Assembly: GCA_017510335.1 (NCBI GenBank)
Contig: JAFWNM010000012.1
Span: forward strand, 124,001-188,000
Direction: 5' to 3'
Origin: Paracoccaceae bacterium
GTDB taxonomy: Bacteria; Pseudomonadota; Alphaproteobacteria; Rhodobacterales; Rhodobacteraceae
Length of the DNA: 64,000 nt
Position 1 is the stretch's first letter. Every line of letters begins with the position of its first letter. The notes under the pieces are model-generated. The model did no database searches and had not been told where the DNA came from. It was given only the letters and a program-made list of their open reading frames with translations. This document shows positions 9,207 through 17,693 of the stretch, piece by piece. The position numbers and the translations under genes were made by a program.

Positions 9207-10579
9207 CCCCGCCGGTTGTCCTGTTGGTCGATGATGATGAGGATTTGCGCAATTCGACCACGCAGGCGCTGGACTTGGCGGGCCTGCAGGTGGACGGGTT
9301 CGCGCAGGCCGAACCCGCGCTGGACCGCATAACAGCGGGGTTTGCAGGGGTGGTCATCAGCGATATTCGCATGCCCGGTCTGGATGGCCTGACGCTGATG
9401 AACCGCATCCACGACATTGACCGTGATGTGCCGGTTATTCTGATCACCGGACATGGCGATGTGCCACTGGCCGTGCGCGCCATGCGCGAAGGCGCGCATG
9501 ATTTCATTGAAAAGCCGTTTTCGGGCGCGCAGCTTGCGTCCATTGCGGCGCGCGCGCTGGAATTCCGGCAGTTGGTCCTTGAAAACCGCCGATTGCGTGC
9601 AGTGGCGGGGCAGGCGGATGATCTGGAAGCGCGCCTTCTGGGGCGGTCTGACAAGATGATTGCCTTGCGCCGCCAGATCCGCACCATCGGCCCGTCGGAT
9701 GCAGATGTTTTGATTGTGGGCGATACGGGCACAGGCAAGGAAATCGTGGCGCGGGCGCTGCATGACCTGTCACCGCGTGCCGCGCGTCCTTTCATTGCCA
9801 TCACCTGCAGTGCGCTGCCCGACACGCTGATTGAATCCGAACTGTTCGGCCATGAGGCGGGCGCCTTTCCCGGTGCCATCCGGGCGCGGATGGGCAAGTT
9901 CGACCACGCGCGCGGCGGCACAATCTTGCTAGATGATATCGGGGCGATGGCCATGGATGTGCAGGGCAAGCTGCTGCGCGTCATCGAAGACCGGGTGACA
10001 ACGCCGCTGGGGTCCAATGTCCAGCACCAACTGGATGCGCGCTTCATTGCCACAAGCCGTGTCCCGCTTGAAGCCGAAGTGGCCGCAGGCCGTTTCCGCG
10101 CGGATTTGCTGTATCGGCTGAATGTGGTCAGTGTGCGTGTGCCGCCGCTGTCGGAACGGCTGGAAGATGTGCCGCAGCTGTTTATCCGCCTGCTGACAGA
10201 AGCCTGCCTGCGCCACCGGCTGCCCGCGCGCACGGCCAGCCCTGCATTGCTGGCAGAATTGTCGCGCAATGACTGGCCGGGAAATGTGCGCGAATTGCGC
10301 AATGCCGCCGAACGGTTTGCCTTGGGCGTGCAGATGCCTGATGCACCCTTAGCCGCGCGGGAAAATTCAGGCAAACTGGCCGAAATGATGGCAGCGCATG
10401 AACGCAAATTGCTGGTGGATGCGTTGATCCGCCATCAAGGGGCGTTGCGCCCTGTCTATGAAGCTTTGGGACTGTCGCGCAAGGCGCTTTATGACAAGCT
10501 GGTGCGCCACGGTATCGACAAGGGGCATTTTCTGCCCATGGGCGCCGATATACCCGACACGACACAGGATGATGTGTAG
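9203..10579 (+). CDS. dctD: DctD-type NtrC-family response regulator with GAFPGA in place of GAFTGA
   Basis: A 458-residue response regulator: receiver domain (phospho-acceptor D54 in VVISDIRMPG), AAA+ domain with Walker A GDTGTGKE and Walker B GGTILLDDIG, and a C-terminal Fis-type helix-turn-helix (LSRKALYDKLVRHG). In sigma54 activators the AAA+ loop normally reads GAFTGA; here residues 220-225 read GAFPGA, with proline replacing the threonine that contacts sigma54. Its ATG overlaps the dctB stop by four bases. Two inverted repeats lie at and just beyond its stop codon, upstream of the TRAP binding protein gene it presumably controls. Confidence 0.9.
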   Translation: MTPPVVLLVDDDEDLRNSTTQALDLAGLQVDGFAQAEPALDRITAGFAGVVISDIRMPGLDGLTLMNRIHDIDRDVPVILITGHGDVPLAVRAMREGAHDFIEKPFSGAQLASIAARALEFRQLVLENRRLRAVAGQADDLEARLLGRSDKMIALRRQIRTIGPSDADVLIVGDTGTGKEIVARALHDLSPRAARPFIAITCSALPDTLIESELFGHEAGAFPGAIRARMGKFDHARGGTILLDDIGAMAMDVQGKLLRVIEDRVTTPLGSNVQHQLDARFIATSRVPLEAEVAAGRFRADLLYRLNVVSVRVPPLSERLEDVPQLFIRLLTEACLRHRLPARTASPALLAELSRNDWPGNVRELRNAAERFALGVQMPDAPLAARENSGKLAEMMAAHERKLLVDALIRHQGALRPVYEALGLSRKALYDKLVRHGIDKGHFLPMGADIPDTTQDDV

Positions 10580-10624
10580 CAAACCACACATGGCTTTCGT
10601 GCGATGTGTAGTTTTCTACACATC
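10571..10624. promoter_or_regulatory. Tandem inverted repeats, probable DctD operators
   Basis: Two related palindromes lie between dctD and the TAXI binding-protein gene. The first is ATGTGT (10572-10577), eight bases, ACACAT (10586-10591), overlapping the dctD stop codon. The second is GATGTGTAG (10603-10611), TTTT, CTACACATC (10616-10624), a perfect 9-bp inverted repeat. They share ATGTGT...ACACAT, and their centres are about 32 bp apart, roughly three helical turns. This is the layout of an upstream activating sequence for an NtrC-type activator. Binding by DctD is inferred. Confidence 0.7.
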
Positions 10625-10781
10625 GGTTCGGATTGGGTTGAAAAAACACCCGACAGCCTGACAGCGCGCTTGAATAAGACCGCCGAAGCGTTTGCTGTGC
10701 CCCCAGTGCTTGCAACGCAGAGCGAGGAGTGTCGCAAGCGCCCCGAGCAAATAAATACGCAAAACCAAGGGGAGGTTCCCA

Positions 10782-11756
10782 ATGCGTTATACCAATTTCG
10801 CGGCCATGGCCGCTGCTGCTGTTATGACAATGTCCGTGGCCAACGCGCAGGACCGTGACGGCTGGCCATCCGATCTGACAGTTGGCACCGCCAGCCAGGG
10901 TGGCGTCTATTTCGTTTATGGCAATGGTCTGGCCGGGTTTCTGGGCGAAGAACTGGGGCTGAATGCCTCGGGCGAGGTGACAGGCGGCCCGGTGCAGAAC
11001 GTCACGCTTGTGCAAATGGGCGATCATGATATCGGTCTGGTCACCATGGGCCCGGCATTCGAGGCATGGACCGGCGTTTCCGAACTGGCCCCCGGTCTGG
11101 AACACAGCGAGATCCGCGCGCTGTTCCCCATGTATGAAACCCCGTTTCAGGGTGTGGCCCTTAGCGGTTCCGGCATCACATCAGTCAGTGATTTCGAAGG
11201 CAAGCGCGTCGGTGTTGGCCCTGCTGGCGGGACGCCCGGCACCTATTGGCCCCGCTTCTTTGACACGCTGGGGCTGAATGTCACAGTATCGAATGCGGGC
11301 GCGGCCGACACTGCCGGCCAGCTGAAAGATGGTCTGGTTGATGCGTTCGTGTTCGCGGCAGGTCTGCCCATCGGTGCGTTTTCGCAACTGGCCGCAGAAG
11401 CTGATGTGGTGATGTTCGGCTTCAGTGAAGAAGAACTGGCCACCATCATGGAAGGTCACCCGGAGGTGTCGCAATTCACCATTCCTGCGGGCACCTACAC
11501 CTCACAGGACGAAGACCAGCTTTCGGTTGCCATGTGGAACTTTGCCATCGCGCATGCCGATATGCCCGAAAGCCTGGCCTATGAAATCACCAAACTGGTG
11601 ATGGAAAACAACGACCGCATGCTGCAAATCCACGCAGCCGCTGCAGCAACCCTGCCAGAGAATGTCGGAAACAACTCCTTCCTGCCATTCCACCCGGGTG
11701 CCGTGCGCTACTTCGAGGAAATCGGCATCGAGATCCCCGAAGACCTGAAAGGCTGA
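10782..11756 (+). CDS. TAXI-family TRAP transporter solute-binding protein
   Basis: A periplasmic substrate-binding protein of 324 residues for the TRAP transporter encoded downstream. It has a signal peptide (about 1-23, cleavage near VANAQD), then the TAXI-family start LTVGTASQGGVYFVYG, the central GKRVGVGPAGGTPGTYW and a hinge region with DAFVFAAGLPIGAFSQLA. The C-terminal part carries the family's FLPFHPGAVRYFEE. A GGGGAGG ribosome-binding site precedes the ATG. The substrate is unknown; TAXI proteins have been linked to glutamate and other carboxylates, but nothing here decides it. Confidence 0.93.
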   Translation: MRYTNFAAMAAAAVMTMSVANAQDRDGWPSDLTVGTASQGGVYFVYGNGLAGFLGEELGLNASGEVTGGPVQNVTLVQMGDHDIGLVTMGPAFEAWTGVSELAPGLEHSEIRALFPMYETPFQGVALSGSGITSVSDFEGKRVGVGPAGGTPGTYWPRFFDTLGLNVTVSNAGAADTAGQLKDGLVDAFVFAAGLPIGAFSQLAAEADVVMFGFSEEELATIMEGHPEVSQFTIPAGTYTSQDEDQLSVAMWNFAIAHADMPESLAYEITKLVMENNDRMLQIHAAAAATLPENVGNNSFLPFHPGAVRYFEEIGIEIPEDLKG

Positions 11757-11780
11757 TCCGGCGATCCGCTAAGACGACAT

Positions 11781-11813
11781 CGGGCCAGGGCGGCGTCGCG
11801 CTCTGGCCCGTTT
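11781..11813 (+). terminator. Hairpin between binding protein and permease genes (attenuator-like)
   Basis: An inverted repeat CGGGCCAGGG (11781-11790) and CTCTGGCCCG (11801-11810), nine of ten positions paired, is followed by TTTGGG. The T-run is short, so termination is probably partial. It would let the binding protein be made in excess over the membrane permease, a common arrangement in binding-protein-dependent operons. Confidence 0.6.
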
Positions 11814-12392
11814 GGGAACCGTGGCCTTGTGCGGTTTGACACATGTGGTGCGTTTTCGTGCCCCTGATGGCCCATTCATCGCAGCAATTCCAGATTTGGG
11901 GGGAACATGTCTCAGACTGACGCGCAGGGTGCGCAACCTGAAACCGACAATATTGCCGAAGGTGTGGACAACGAAATCGTCACCAGTAACCAGCGTGTGT
12001 TTGCGGGTGTGGTGGGTATTGTCGTCACCACGCTGTGTATTCTTTACACGCTGTTTCATGTCGGTGCGATGAATGGTGTCCATGATCGCATCACGGATTT
12101 GCTGGGCCTGCCCTCTGTGGACCTGACAGAACCGTGGCGCTACCGGCTTGTGCATGTTGCAGGCGGTCTGGCGTTGGGGTTCATCCTGTTTTCTGCGCGT
12201 GCGCTTCATGATGATCGCACCGACGCGCCACTTTCACTGGCCGAGAAGGGGTTGCTGGCGGCGGGCGGGGCATTGATTGTGCTTGCGCTGGGTCAGGTGT
12301 CGGTCATGTTGATGACTGGCGACCGCATCACCACGGGTGCGCCTGCTGGCAAACATGTCCTCACTTTCGGCTATCCACTGATCGGGGGCACA

Positions 12393-12402
12393 GTGCTGTG
12401 CT
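12393..12402 (+). repeat. 5-bp tandem duplication (GTGCT x2) causing frameshift
   Basis: GTGCTGTGCT occupies these ten bases in the TRAP permease gene. One copy fewer gives ACA GTG CTG CTG GCC in frame. Short tandem duplications of this kind arise by replication slippage and can revert. Confidence 0.85.
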
Positions 12403-14119
12403 GCTGGCCAGCTGGATTCAGCCCATCCGCAACCGCACCAACCTGTCGCTGGCCGATACGCTTCTGGCGGTTGCTGCCGTTGTGGTGGGAATTTATATCA
12501 TCGGCCATGCTGATTTGCTGCGCACCCGCGCACAGGTGTTCCCGCATGCCAATGACATGTGGGCGTCCATCGCGGGGATTATCCTTATTCTGGAACTAAC
12601 GCGGCGTTTGGCCGGTTTGGCGCTGGTCATTATTGTCGGCGTGTTTCTGGCATACGGGTTTGTGGGGCCGTGGCTGCCGGGCGTTCTGAACCATCGCGGC
12701 TATGCGCCTGCGCGGTTCTTCGGGTTCATCTATACGGATAACGGCATTCTGGGGCCGACCACGGCGATTTCGTCCACCTATATCATCTTGTTCATAACCT
12801 TTGCGGCGTTCTTGCAAGCCAGCCGCGTGGGCGAATATTTTGTGAACTTCGCCTTTGCGGCTGCGGGCGGCACGCGCGGTGGTCCGGCCAAGGTGGCGGT
12901 GTTTGCCAGTGGTCTGATGGGCATGATCAACGGCACATCGGCGGGCAATGTGGTGTCCACCGGGACGCTGACCATCCCGTTGATGAAAAAAGTGGGGTAT
13001 CGACCACAAACAGCCGCCAGCGTCGAGGCGGCGGCCAGTTCCGGCGGGCAGATCCTGCCGCCCATCATGGGCGCGGGGGCGTTCATCATGGCGGAAATCA
13101 CCGGCATCGCCTACCGTGATATCGTGATTGCCGCGATCATTCCCGCGATCCTGTATTTCACATCCGTGTATTTCATGGTCGACAAGGAAGCGCTGAAGAA
13201 GGGCATGCAGGGCCTGCCGCGCGATATGCTGCCGCGTTTTGACGTGCTGGCGCGGCGGGTGTTCCTGTTCATCCCCATCGTCATTTTGATTGGCGCGCTG
13301 TTCATGGGCTATTCGGTCATTCGTGCAGGCACGCTTGCCATGGCCTCGGCGGCGGTGGTCAGCTGGTTTACGCCGCATAAGATGCTGGTTCGCGAAATCC
13401 TGTATGCGTTCGAAATTGCCGCGCGCATGTCGCTGCAACTGGTGGCGGTCTGTGCGGCGGCAGGTGTTATTGTGGGTGTTATCGCGCTTACAGGGGTTGG
13501 CACGCGGTTTTCGTCGCTGCTGCTGGGCTTTGCGGGGCAAAGCCAGTTACTGGCGCTGGTGTTCGCCATGCTGGTGGCGATTATACTTGGCATGGGCATG
13601 CCTACCACGGCGGCCTATGCGGTGGCGGCCGCGGTGATTGCGCCGGGGCTGATCCGCATGGGGATTGAACCGCTGACGGCGCATTTCTTCATCTTCTATT
13701 ATGCAGTGATGTCGGCCATCACCCCGCCTGTGGCACTTGCGGCCTATGCGGGCGCGGCCATTGCGCAATCAGACCCGATGAAGACAAGCGTGGAAAGCTT
13801 CAAGATCGGGCTTGCGGCCTTCATCGTGCCCTTCATCTTCTTCTTCAATGATGGCCTGCTGATGCAAGGGGACTGGTTCAACATTATCCATGTGTTCTTT
13901 ACCGCGCTTCTGGGCATCTACTTGCTGGCGTCTGCGGTGCAGGGGTGGTTGTTCGGCGTTATCGGCTGGCCGCTGCGGGTATTGGTTGGTGGCGCCGCCA
14001 TCGCCATGATTTCGGGTGGCTGGCTGTCAGATGCAATCGGGCTTGGTGTGGCCGCGCTGGTGTTCTTTATCCAGCGCGGGGGGATCACACCCAATACCGT
14101 GGCCAAAGGCCACGACTGA
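12398..14119 (+). CDS. TRAP permease DctM-like portion downstream of the frameshift
   Basis: The 573-residue frame encodes most of the fused permease: at least twelve hydrophobic segments, with DctM-family features such as GMINGTSAGNVVSTGTLTIP, ASSGGQILPPIMGAGAFIMA, GMGMPTTAAYAVAAAV and the substrate-region SAITPPVALAAYAGAAIA. It begins at a GTG within the 5-bp duplication and has no evident ribosome-binding site, so independent translation looks unlikely, though coupling from the upstream frame cannot be excluded. The region shows no other damage, which suggests the frameshift is recent or is an artefact. Confidence 0.65.
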   Translation: MLLASWIQPIRNRTNLSLADTLLAVAAVVVGIYIIGHADLLRTRAQVFPHANDMWASIAGIILILELTRRLAGLALVIIVGVFLAYGFVGPWLPGVLNHRGYAPARFFGFIYTDNGILGPTTAISSTYIILFITFAAFLQASRVGEYFVNFAFAAAGGTRGGPAKVAVFASGLMGMINGTSAGNVVSTGTLTIPLMKKVGYRPQTAASVEAAASSGGQILPPIMGAGAFIMAEITGIAYRDIVIAAIIPAILYFTSVYFMVDKEALKKGMQGLPRDMLPRFDVLARRVFLFIPIVILIGALFMGYSVIRAGTLAMASAAVVSWFTPHKMLVREILYAFEIAARMSLQLVAVCAAAGVIVGVIALTGVGTRFSSLLLGFAGQSQLLALVFAMLVAIILGMGMPTTAAYAVAAAVIAPGLIRMGIEPLTAHFFIFYYAVMSAITPPVALAAYAGAAIAQSDPMKTSVESFKIGLAAFIVPFIFFFNDGLLMQGDWFNIIHVFFTALLGIYLLASAVQGWLFGVIGWPLRVLVGGAAIAMISGGWLSDAIGLGVAALVFFIQRGGITPNTVAKGHD

Positions 14120-14144
14120 CCCTAACAGGGGGTGAAGGTGCGAG

Positions 14145-14176
14145 GGGCCGCGTCACATATGTGGTGCGGCCCTTTT
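14145..14176 (+). terminator. Rho-independent terminator after TRAP operon
   Basis: GGGCCGC (14145-14151) pairs with GCGGCCC (14166-14172) and is followed by TTTT. The loop itself contains the palindrome CACATATGTG, which can extend the structure. It lies 26 bases after the permease stop. The rest of the 248-base gap to the next gene (14177-14367) holds nothing else I can identify. Confidence 0.75.
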
Positions 14177-14367
14177 CATGTGCCGCATTGTCCTTGATGG
14201 GAATTCCGACAGGGAAGGGGGCGTGTGATCTGTTGCGAACCATACCACTTGGATGAAGCCCGCACACTTGGCAGGCTGCGGGACGGCCCGTCGCCTTGCG
14301 GCGCAAGCCGTCACCGTTCCGCCCGTCAGGCCAGACTGAAACAACCTGGCAGTGTGCCAGACCAGAT

Positions 14368-15678
14368 TTAGCGCGTGATGTCTTCCATCTGGACAAACAT
14401 GTTCTTCCAGGCGCGGTCTATCAGTTCGGGTGACATATGGCGCGGTTTACCTTCGAAATCGCAGATATTGATCATCTGGTCGATCAGGAAGATGGGCTGA
14501 TAATTGGCATAAACATTGCCGATTGTCGGGTATTTCTTCTGGATCAGGTAGATGATCGTTTCTTCATCCAGGGGCAATTTGCGTTTCTTGGCAACCATGG
14601 CAAAGATTTTCAGAAAATCGCCCTGGCCGGGGCCGTCAATCTTGATCTTGTAGAAAATCCGCCGCAGGGCGGCCTGATCGAAAATTTCGTTCGGGTGAAA
14701 GTTGGTCGAGAAAATCACAAGCGTGTCGAAGGGCACAATGAACTTTTCGCCCGACGCAAGCGCCAGAATGTCATAATTCATTTCCATTGGCACGATCCAA
14801 CGGTTGATGATTGACTGCGGGGGTTCTTCTTGCCGGCCCAGATCGTCGATGATGAACACCCCGCCCATGGATTTGAATTGCAGCGGTGCCTGATAGGTGC
14901 GCGATGTGGGGTTATAGTTCAGGTCCAGCATGGACAGTGTCAGTTCCCCGCCGGTAATCACGGTCGGGCGTTCACAATACACATAGCGGTTGTCAAACCT
15001 GTTGCCAGTCTGGCGCAGCAAGGACGGGTTGTCGTCGGATGTTTTGACCAATTTGTGCACGATAGGGTCATAGACCGATATGATCTGCCCTGCGGTTTCA
15101 ATGGCGCGGGGCACGAAGATGCAGTCCCCCATCGCCGCCCTGATCCCGTTCGAGATGGAGGATTTACCGTTGCCGGGGGGGCCATACATCAGAATTGACC
15201 GCCCCGAACTGACCGCTGGGCCAAGGTCATCCATCAGGGTGGGGGGCAGGATCAGGTCGCCCATGGCAATTTTCAGTTCGCGCCGCGTAATTTTGATACG
15301 GCGAATGGACTGGCGCTGAATCTGTTCGCGGTAACTGTCCAGCGGTACGGGCATTGGCCCGTAATATTCGGATTGCGACAGCGCATAGGTGGCCCGCGCC
15401 TTGCCGGCTTCGGTCAGTTCAAACGCGGCTTCGCTTCCGTCATCGTCGGATTTGGTGGCGCGTGCTTCAAGCAGGCGTTCGGCGCGCACCAGGTCCACAA
15501 GTTCGATCGTTTGCGGAATGGGCAGGCAGATATGGCGCGCAATGTCAGTGATCCGCGACAGGGACATGCGGTAGATGGTCTTGATCAGGATGTCGCGCAT
15601 CAGCACTGTGCTTAGCCCCGTCGCGGACAAGGTGCGGATGGGGGCAGGGGGCTGGATTTGCGGGGCTTGGGTGTTCAT
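14368..15678 (-). CDS. AAA+ ATPase at the end of the Tad pilus operon
   Basis: A 436-residue soluble protein. Its N-terminal 110 residues look like a winged-helix unit (ITDIARHICLPIPQTIELVDLV... TEAGKARA). The AAA+ core has Walker A GPPGNGKSS (about 165), Walker B VFIIDDLGR, and a sensor-1-like TLVIFSTNFHPNEIF. A following segment has AALRRIFYKI, where an arginine finger would be expected. Proteins of this type recur beside Tad genes in Rhodobacteraceae, but I know of no established function. It lies 54 bases downstream of the prepilin peptidase gene on the same strand. MoxR-like remodelling of pilus components or regulation of the operon are possible roles; both are guesses. Confidence 0.75.
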   Translation of the reverse strand: MNTQAPQIQPPAPIRTLSATGLSTVLMRDILIKTIYRMSLSRITDIARHICLPIPQTIELVDLVRAERLLEARATKSDDDGSEAAFELTEAGKARATYALSQSEYYGPMPVPLDSYREQIQRQSIRRIKITRRELKIAMGDLILPPTLMDDLGPAVSSGRSILMYGPPGNGKSSISNGIRAAMGDCIFVPRAIETAGQIISVYDPIVHKLVKTSDDNPSLLRQTGNRFDNRYVYCERPTVITGGELTLSMLDLNYNPTSRTYQAPLQFKSMGGVFIIDDLGRQEEPPQSIINRWIVPMEMNYDILALASGEKFIVPFDTLVIFSTNFHPNEIFDQAALRRIFYKIKIDGPGQGDFLKIFAMVAKKRKLPLDEETIIYLIQKKYPTIGNVYANYQPIFLIDQMINICDFEGKPRHMSPELIDRAWKNMFVQMEDITR

Positions 15679-15732
15679 GCGCGCTGCTCTGATCTTTGGG
15701 TCGGAAATTATAGGGTGAACCCTGATGAAATG

Positions 15733-16239
15733 CTAAATCGCCGCACCGTTTCCAAGGACGGTTGCAAGCGCAATATAGAAAAGCAATGCAGGCCCCAAGG
15801 CCAGCCCCAAGGGGAATTCCCGCCGGTGCCAGCTTTCCCAATCGGGGACGATGCGCCGCGCCAACGGCGTGCGCCGAAGCACGCGATGTGCCGCAAAGCT
15901 GATGATGACCACCACGCCCAATAGCGGCAAAAACAGGCTAAGATCGCCAAGGGCAATGAATGGCGCCATGGCGGCTGCGAATTTTGCGTCCCCTGCACCC
16001 AACAGGCCCACGGAACTTAGGACAAACCCCACGCCCAGCACTGCAGCGAAATTGGCCCAGCCCCATGCCCATAGATACACAGGCAGGGCCACCAGTCCGA
16101 TAACCAGATATACCCCCAACAGCGCAAGCACGGCCTTATTGTGGATTTTCATCCACTTCATGTCACTCCAGGCGACCCATAGGCTGATGGGGGCAATGAA
16201 GGGCAGGAACCACAGCGCCGCTGTGCTGCTCAGCATCAT
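15733..16239 (-). CDS. cpaA: Prepilin peptidase CpaA/TadV
   Basis: An inner-membrane aspartyl protease that would cleave Flp-type prepilins. The 168 residues form about six hydrophobic segments. The two catalytic aspartates of the family are visible: D26 in WSDMKWMKIHNK and D84 in the GxGD motif (GAGDAKFAAAMAP). Length fits the short CpaA/TadV class, which lacks the N-methyltransferase domain. The start codon overlaps the stop of the upstream TPR gene (TGATG). Confidence 0.92.
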   Translation of the reverse strand: MMLSSTAALWFLPFIAPISLWVAWSDMKWMKIHNKAVLALLGVYLVIGLVALPVYLWAWGWANFAAVLGVGFVLSSVGLLGAGDAKFAAAMAPFIALGDLSLFLPLLGVVVIISFAAHRVLRRTPLARRIVPDWESWHRREFPLGLALGPALLFYIALATVLGNGAAI

Positions 16240-17096
16240 CAGCCGCGCCCCCCACCTTCAAGGGCGCGCAGTGCGCGCACCGCTTCTTCAAAATGCTGCG
16301 GATGGGTATCGATAGCTTCGCTCAGCATGGTGCGCCCCACATTGGTGTCGCCCTTGCGAATGGCGGCAATGGCCATCGTGTGCAGCAACATGGCGCGTTC
16401 CTGCTGGCTCATGCGCACCAGCGGCAGGCTGTAATTTCCCTGAGCGGCGCGCGCCAGGGCCATGTTGTTTTTGGCGGTGAACAGGTCGGGGTCATGTTGC
16501 AGGGCCTGCGTGAACAGGCTTTCGGCGTCGCGCGGGGCGCCGCGTGTCAGTTTGGAATAGCCCCAGTTGTTCAGCACGGATGCAGGGCGCGTTGTCAGCC
16601 CGGCAGCGGTTTCATAAAAATGATCGGCCTTTTGCCATTGCTGTTTGCTGTCAGCGATGATGGCTTCCAGCCGGTAGCGGTCAAAGCTTTCATGCGTTGG
16701 TGGAACCGCGTTCAGCGTCTGTTCGGCATCTGCCCAGCGGTTGGCGCGGATCAGCGCATCCGCCAGCATGACCCTGTCATCATTGGTGGCGTCGGGATGT
16801 GTGACAAGCTTTTGCCAGACAGGCACCGCGTCAGCGACCCGTCCCGCCCGGATCAGGGACCGCGCAAGCCCGCGTTGGTTGCCCAGATGGTCGGGGTCAC
16901 GTTCCACCTGGGTTGCGAAATAGGCGACGGCTTCTTCGGGGTTCCCCGCCGCGAGCATAAGATCGGCCATGTTCTGGTTATCGACCGCAACGACACTGTC
17001 TATCGCGCGCGTAACAGCGGCCTGCTTGCTGCCTTCGCATGCAGATACGACAAGAACGCTGCCTGCCAGCAGCGCAATCAATCCGGGGTGGCGCAT
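16239..17096 (-). CDS. tadD: TPR lipoprotein, TadD-like pilus assembly factor
   Basis: A 285-residue outer-membrane-type lipoprotein: the signal peptide ends in a lipobox (LVVSAC, Cys at about residue 20). The rest is helical with TPR-like repeats (NPEEAVAYFATQVERDPDHL; GRVADAVPVWQKLV; VLNNWGYSKLTRGAPRDAES; LFTAKNNMALARAAQG). TadD proteins are lipoproteins with TPRs that help assemble the Tad secretin or pilus. Two such genes follow each other here. It overlaps cpaA. Confidence 0.85.
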   Translation of the reverse strand: MRHPGLIALLAGSVLVVSACEGSKQAAVTRAIDSVVAVDNQNMADLMLAAGNPEEAVAYFATQVERDPDHLGNQRGLARSLIRAGRVADAVPVWQKLVTHPDATNDDRVMLADALIRANRWADAEQTLNAVPPTHESFDRYRLEAIIADSKQQWQKADHFYETAAGLTTRPASVLNNWGYSKLTRGAPRDAESLFTQALQHDPDLFTAKNNMALARAAQGNYSLPLVRMSQQERAMLLHTMAIAAIRKGDTNVGRTMLSEAIDTHPQHFEEAVRALRALEGGGRG

Positions 17097-17162
17097 TTTT
17101 GCGTCCTCACTGCTCTTATAGTGGCGCGGACAACAACAGATACCTGCCGCTTCCCCGCCGCA

Positions 17163-17693
17163 TCAACGAAAGCTGATGTGCCTCTGTGGCATCATAGCCT
17201 GTTTCTGCGGTCTTTTCGAGGCTAAACGCAGGTTGTCGCGGATTTCGCCTGACTGGCCGCTGTCAAAGGCGAAAGCGTTGCGAAAATGCAATTGCGCCTC
17301 GCCCCAGCGGTTTTGTTCGGCAAGTGCGACACCCAGATTGTTATGTGCGGGTACAAACCGCTGGTCCAGGTCCAGCGCGCGGCGCAATACCTGTTCGGCC
17401 TGTTGCACGCGCCCAAGGCGCAGGTTCGCAGACCCGATGGCAGACAGCGCGTCAACAGATGTGCCTTGTTCGGCCATGGCGCGGTAATAGGCGCGCAGCG
17501 CCAGTTCAAATTCCCCCGCCGCCATCAGCCTGTGGCCTACGATCAGACCGTCAACTGCATCCACCACGTCGCCGCGCCCGGCTTGTGGACCCATCTGGTC
17601 TGGCCCCCTGCCGAAATCTGCAGTCTTTGGGGTAGGGGCACAGGATGCGGCCAGAACGACAAGGCAAGCGCAGGCAACAAGAATTCGCGGCAT
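17163..17693 (-). CDS. Second TPR lipoprotein, TadD-like
   Basis: A 176-residue lipoprotein with lipobox LAASC and TPR-like repeats (LAAGEFELALRAYYRAM-type helix, VDALSAIGSANLRLGRVQQA, FVPAHNNLGVALAEQ). The ATG at 17693 forms a TGATG overlap with the tadC stop; an in-frame TTG one codon earlier is a less likely start. It is a paralogue-like companion of the following TadD gene, and its job in pilus assembly is inferred from the operon. Confidence 0.8.
   Translation of the reverse strand: MPRILVACACLVVLAASCAPTPKTADFGRGPDQMGPQAGRGDVVDAVDGLIVGHRLMAAGEFELALRAYYRAMAEQGTSVDALSAIGSANLRLGRVQQAEQVLRRALDLDQRFVPAHNNLGVALAEQNRWGEAQLHFRNAFAFDSGQSGEIRDNLRLASKRPQKQAMMPQRHISFR

Larger units (their letters stand above)
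11907..14119 (+). pseudogene. TAXI-TRAP fused permease (DctQM-type), frameshifted by a 5-bp duplication
   Basis: Translation from the ATG at 11907 (ribosome-binding site GGGGGGAA) gives a polytopic N-terminal region with FAGVVGIVVTTLCILYTLF and a readable frame to about GYPLIGGT near 12392. Homologous reading then continues in another frame from VLLASWIQP at 12398 to the stop at 14119. At the junction GTGCT occurs twice in tandem (12393-12402). Removing one copy restores a single 735-residue frame, the size expected of a fused small-plus-large TRAP permease. As written, the first frame ends at 12599. This is either a true inactivating or slipped mutation or a sequencing error. Without a working permease the transporter would not function. 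Confidence 0.8.

Noticed and set aside
10697-10715. Possible sigma54 promoter upstream of the TAXI gene (GTGCCCCCAGTGCTTGCA)
   Set aside because: The TTGCA half fits, but the GG of the -24 element is replaced by CC at the needed spacing, so I did not call it.
12393-12402. Programmed ribosomal frameshift site in the TRAP permease
   Set aside because: There is no slippery heptamer or downstream stem. A simple 5-bp duplication explains the frame change exactly.
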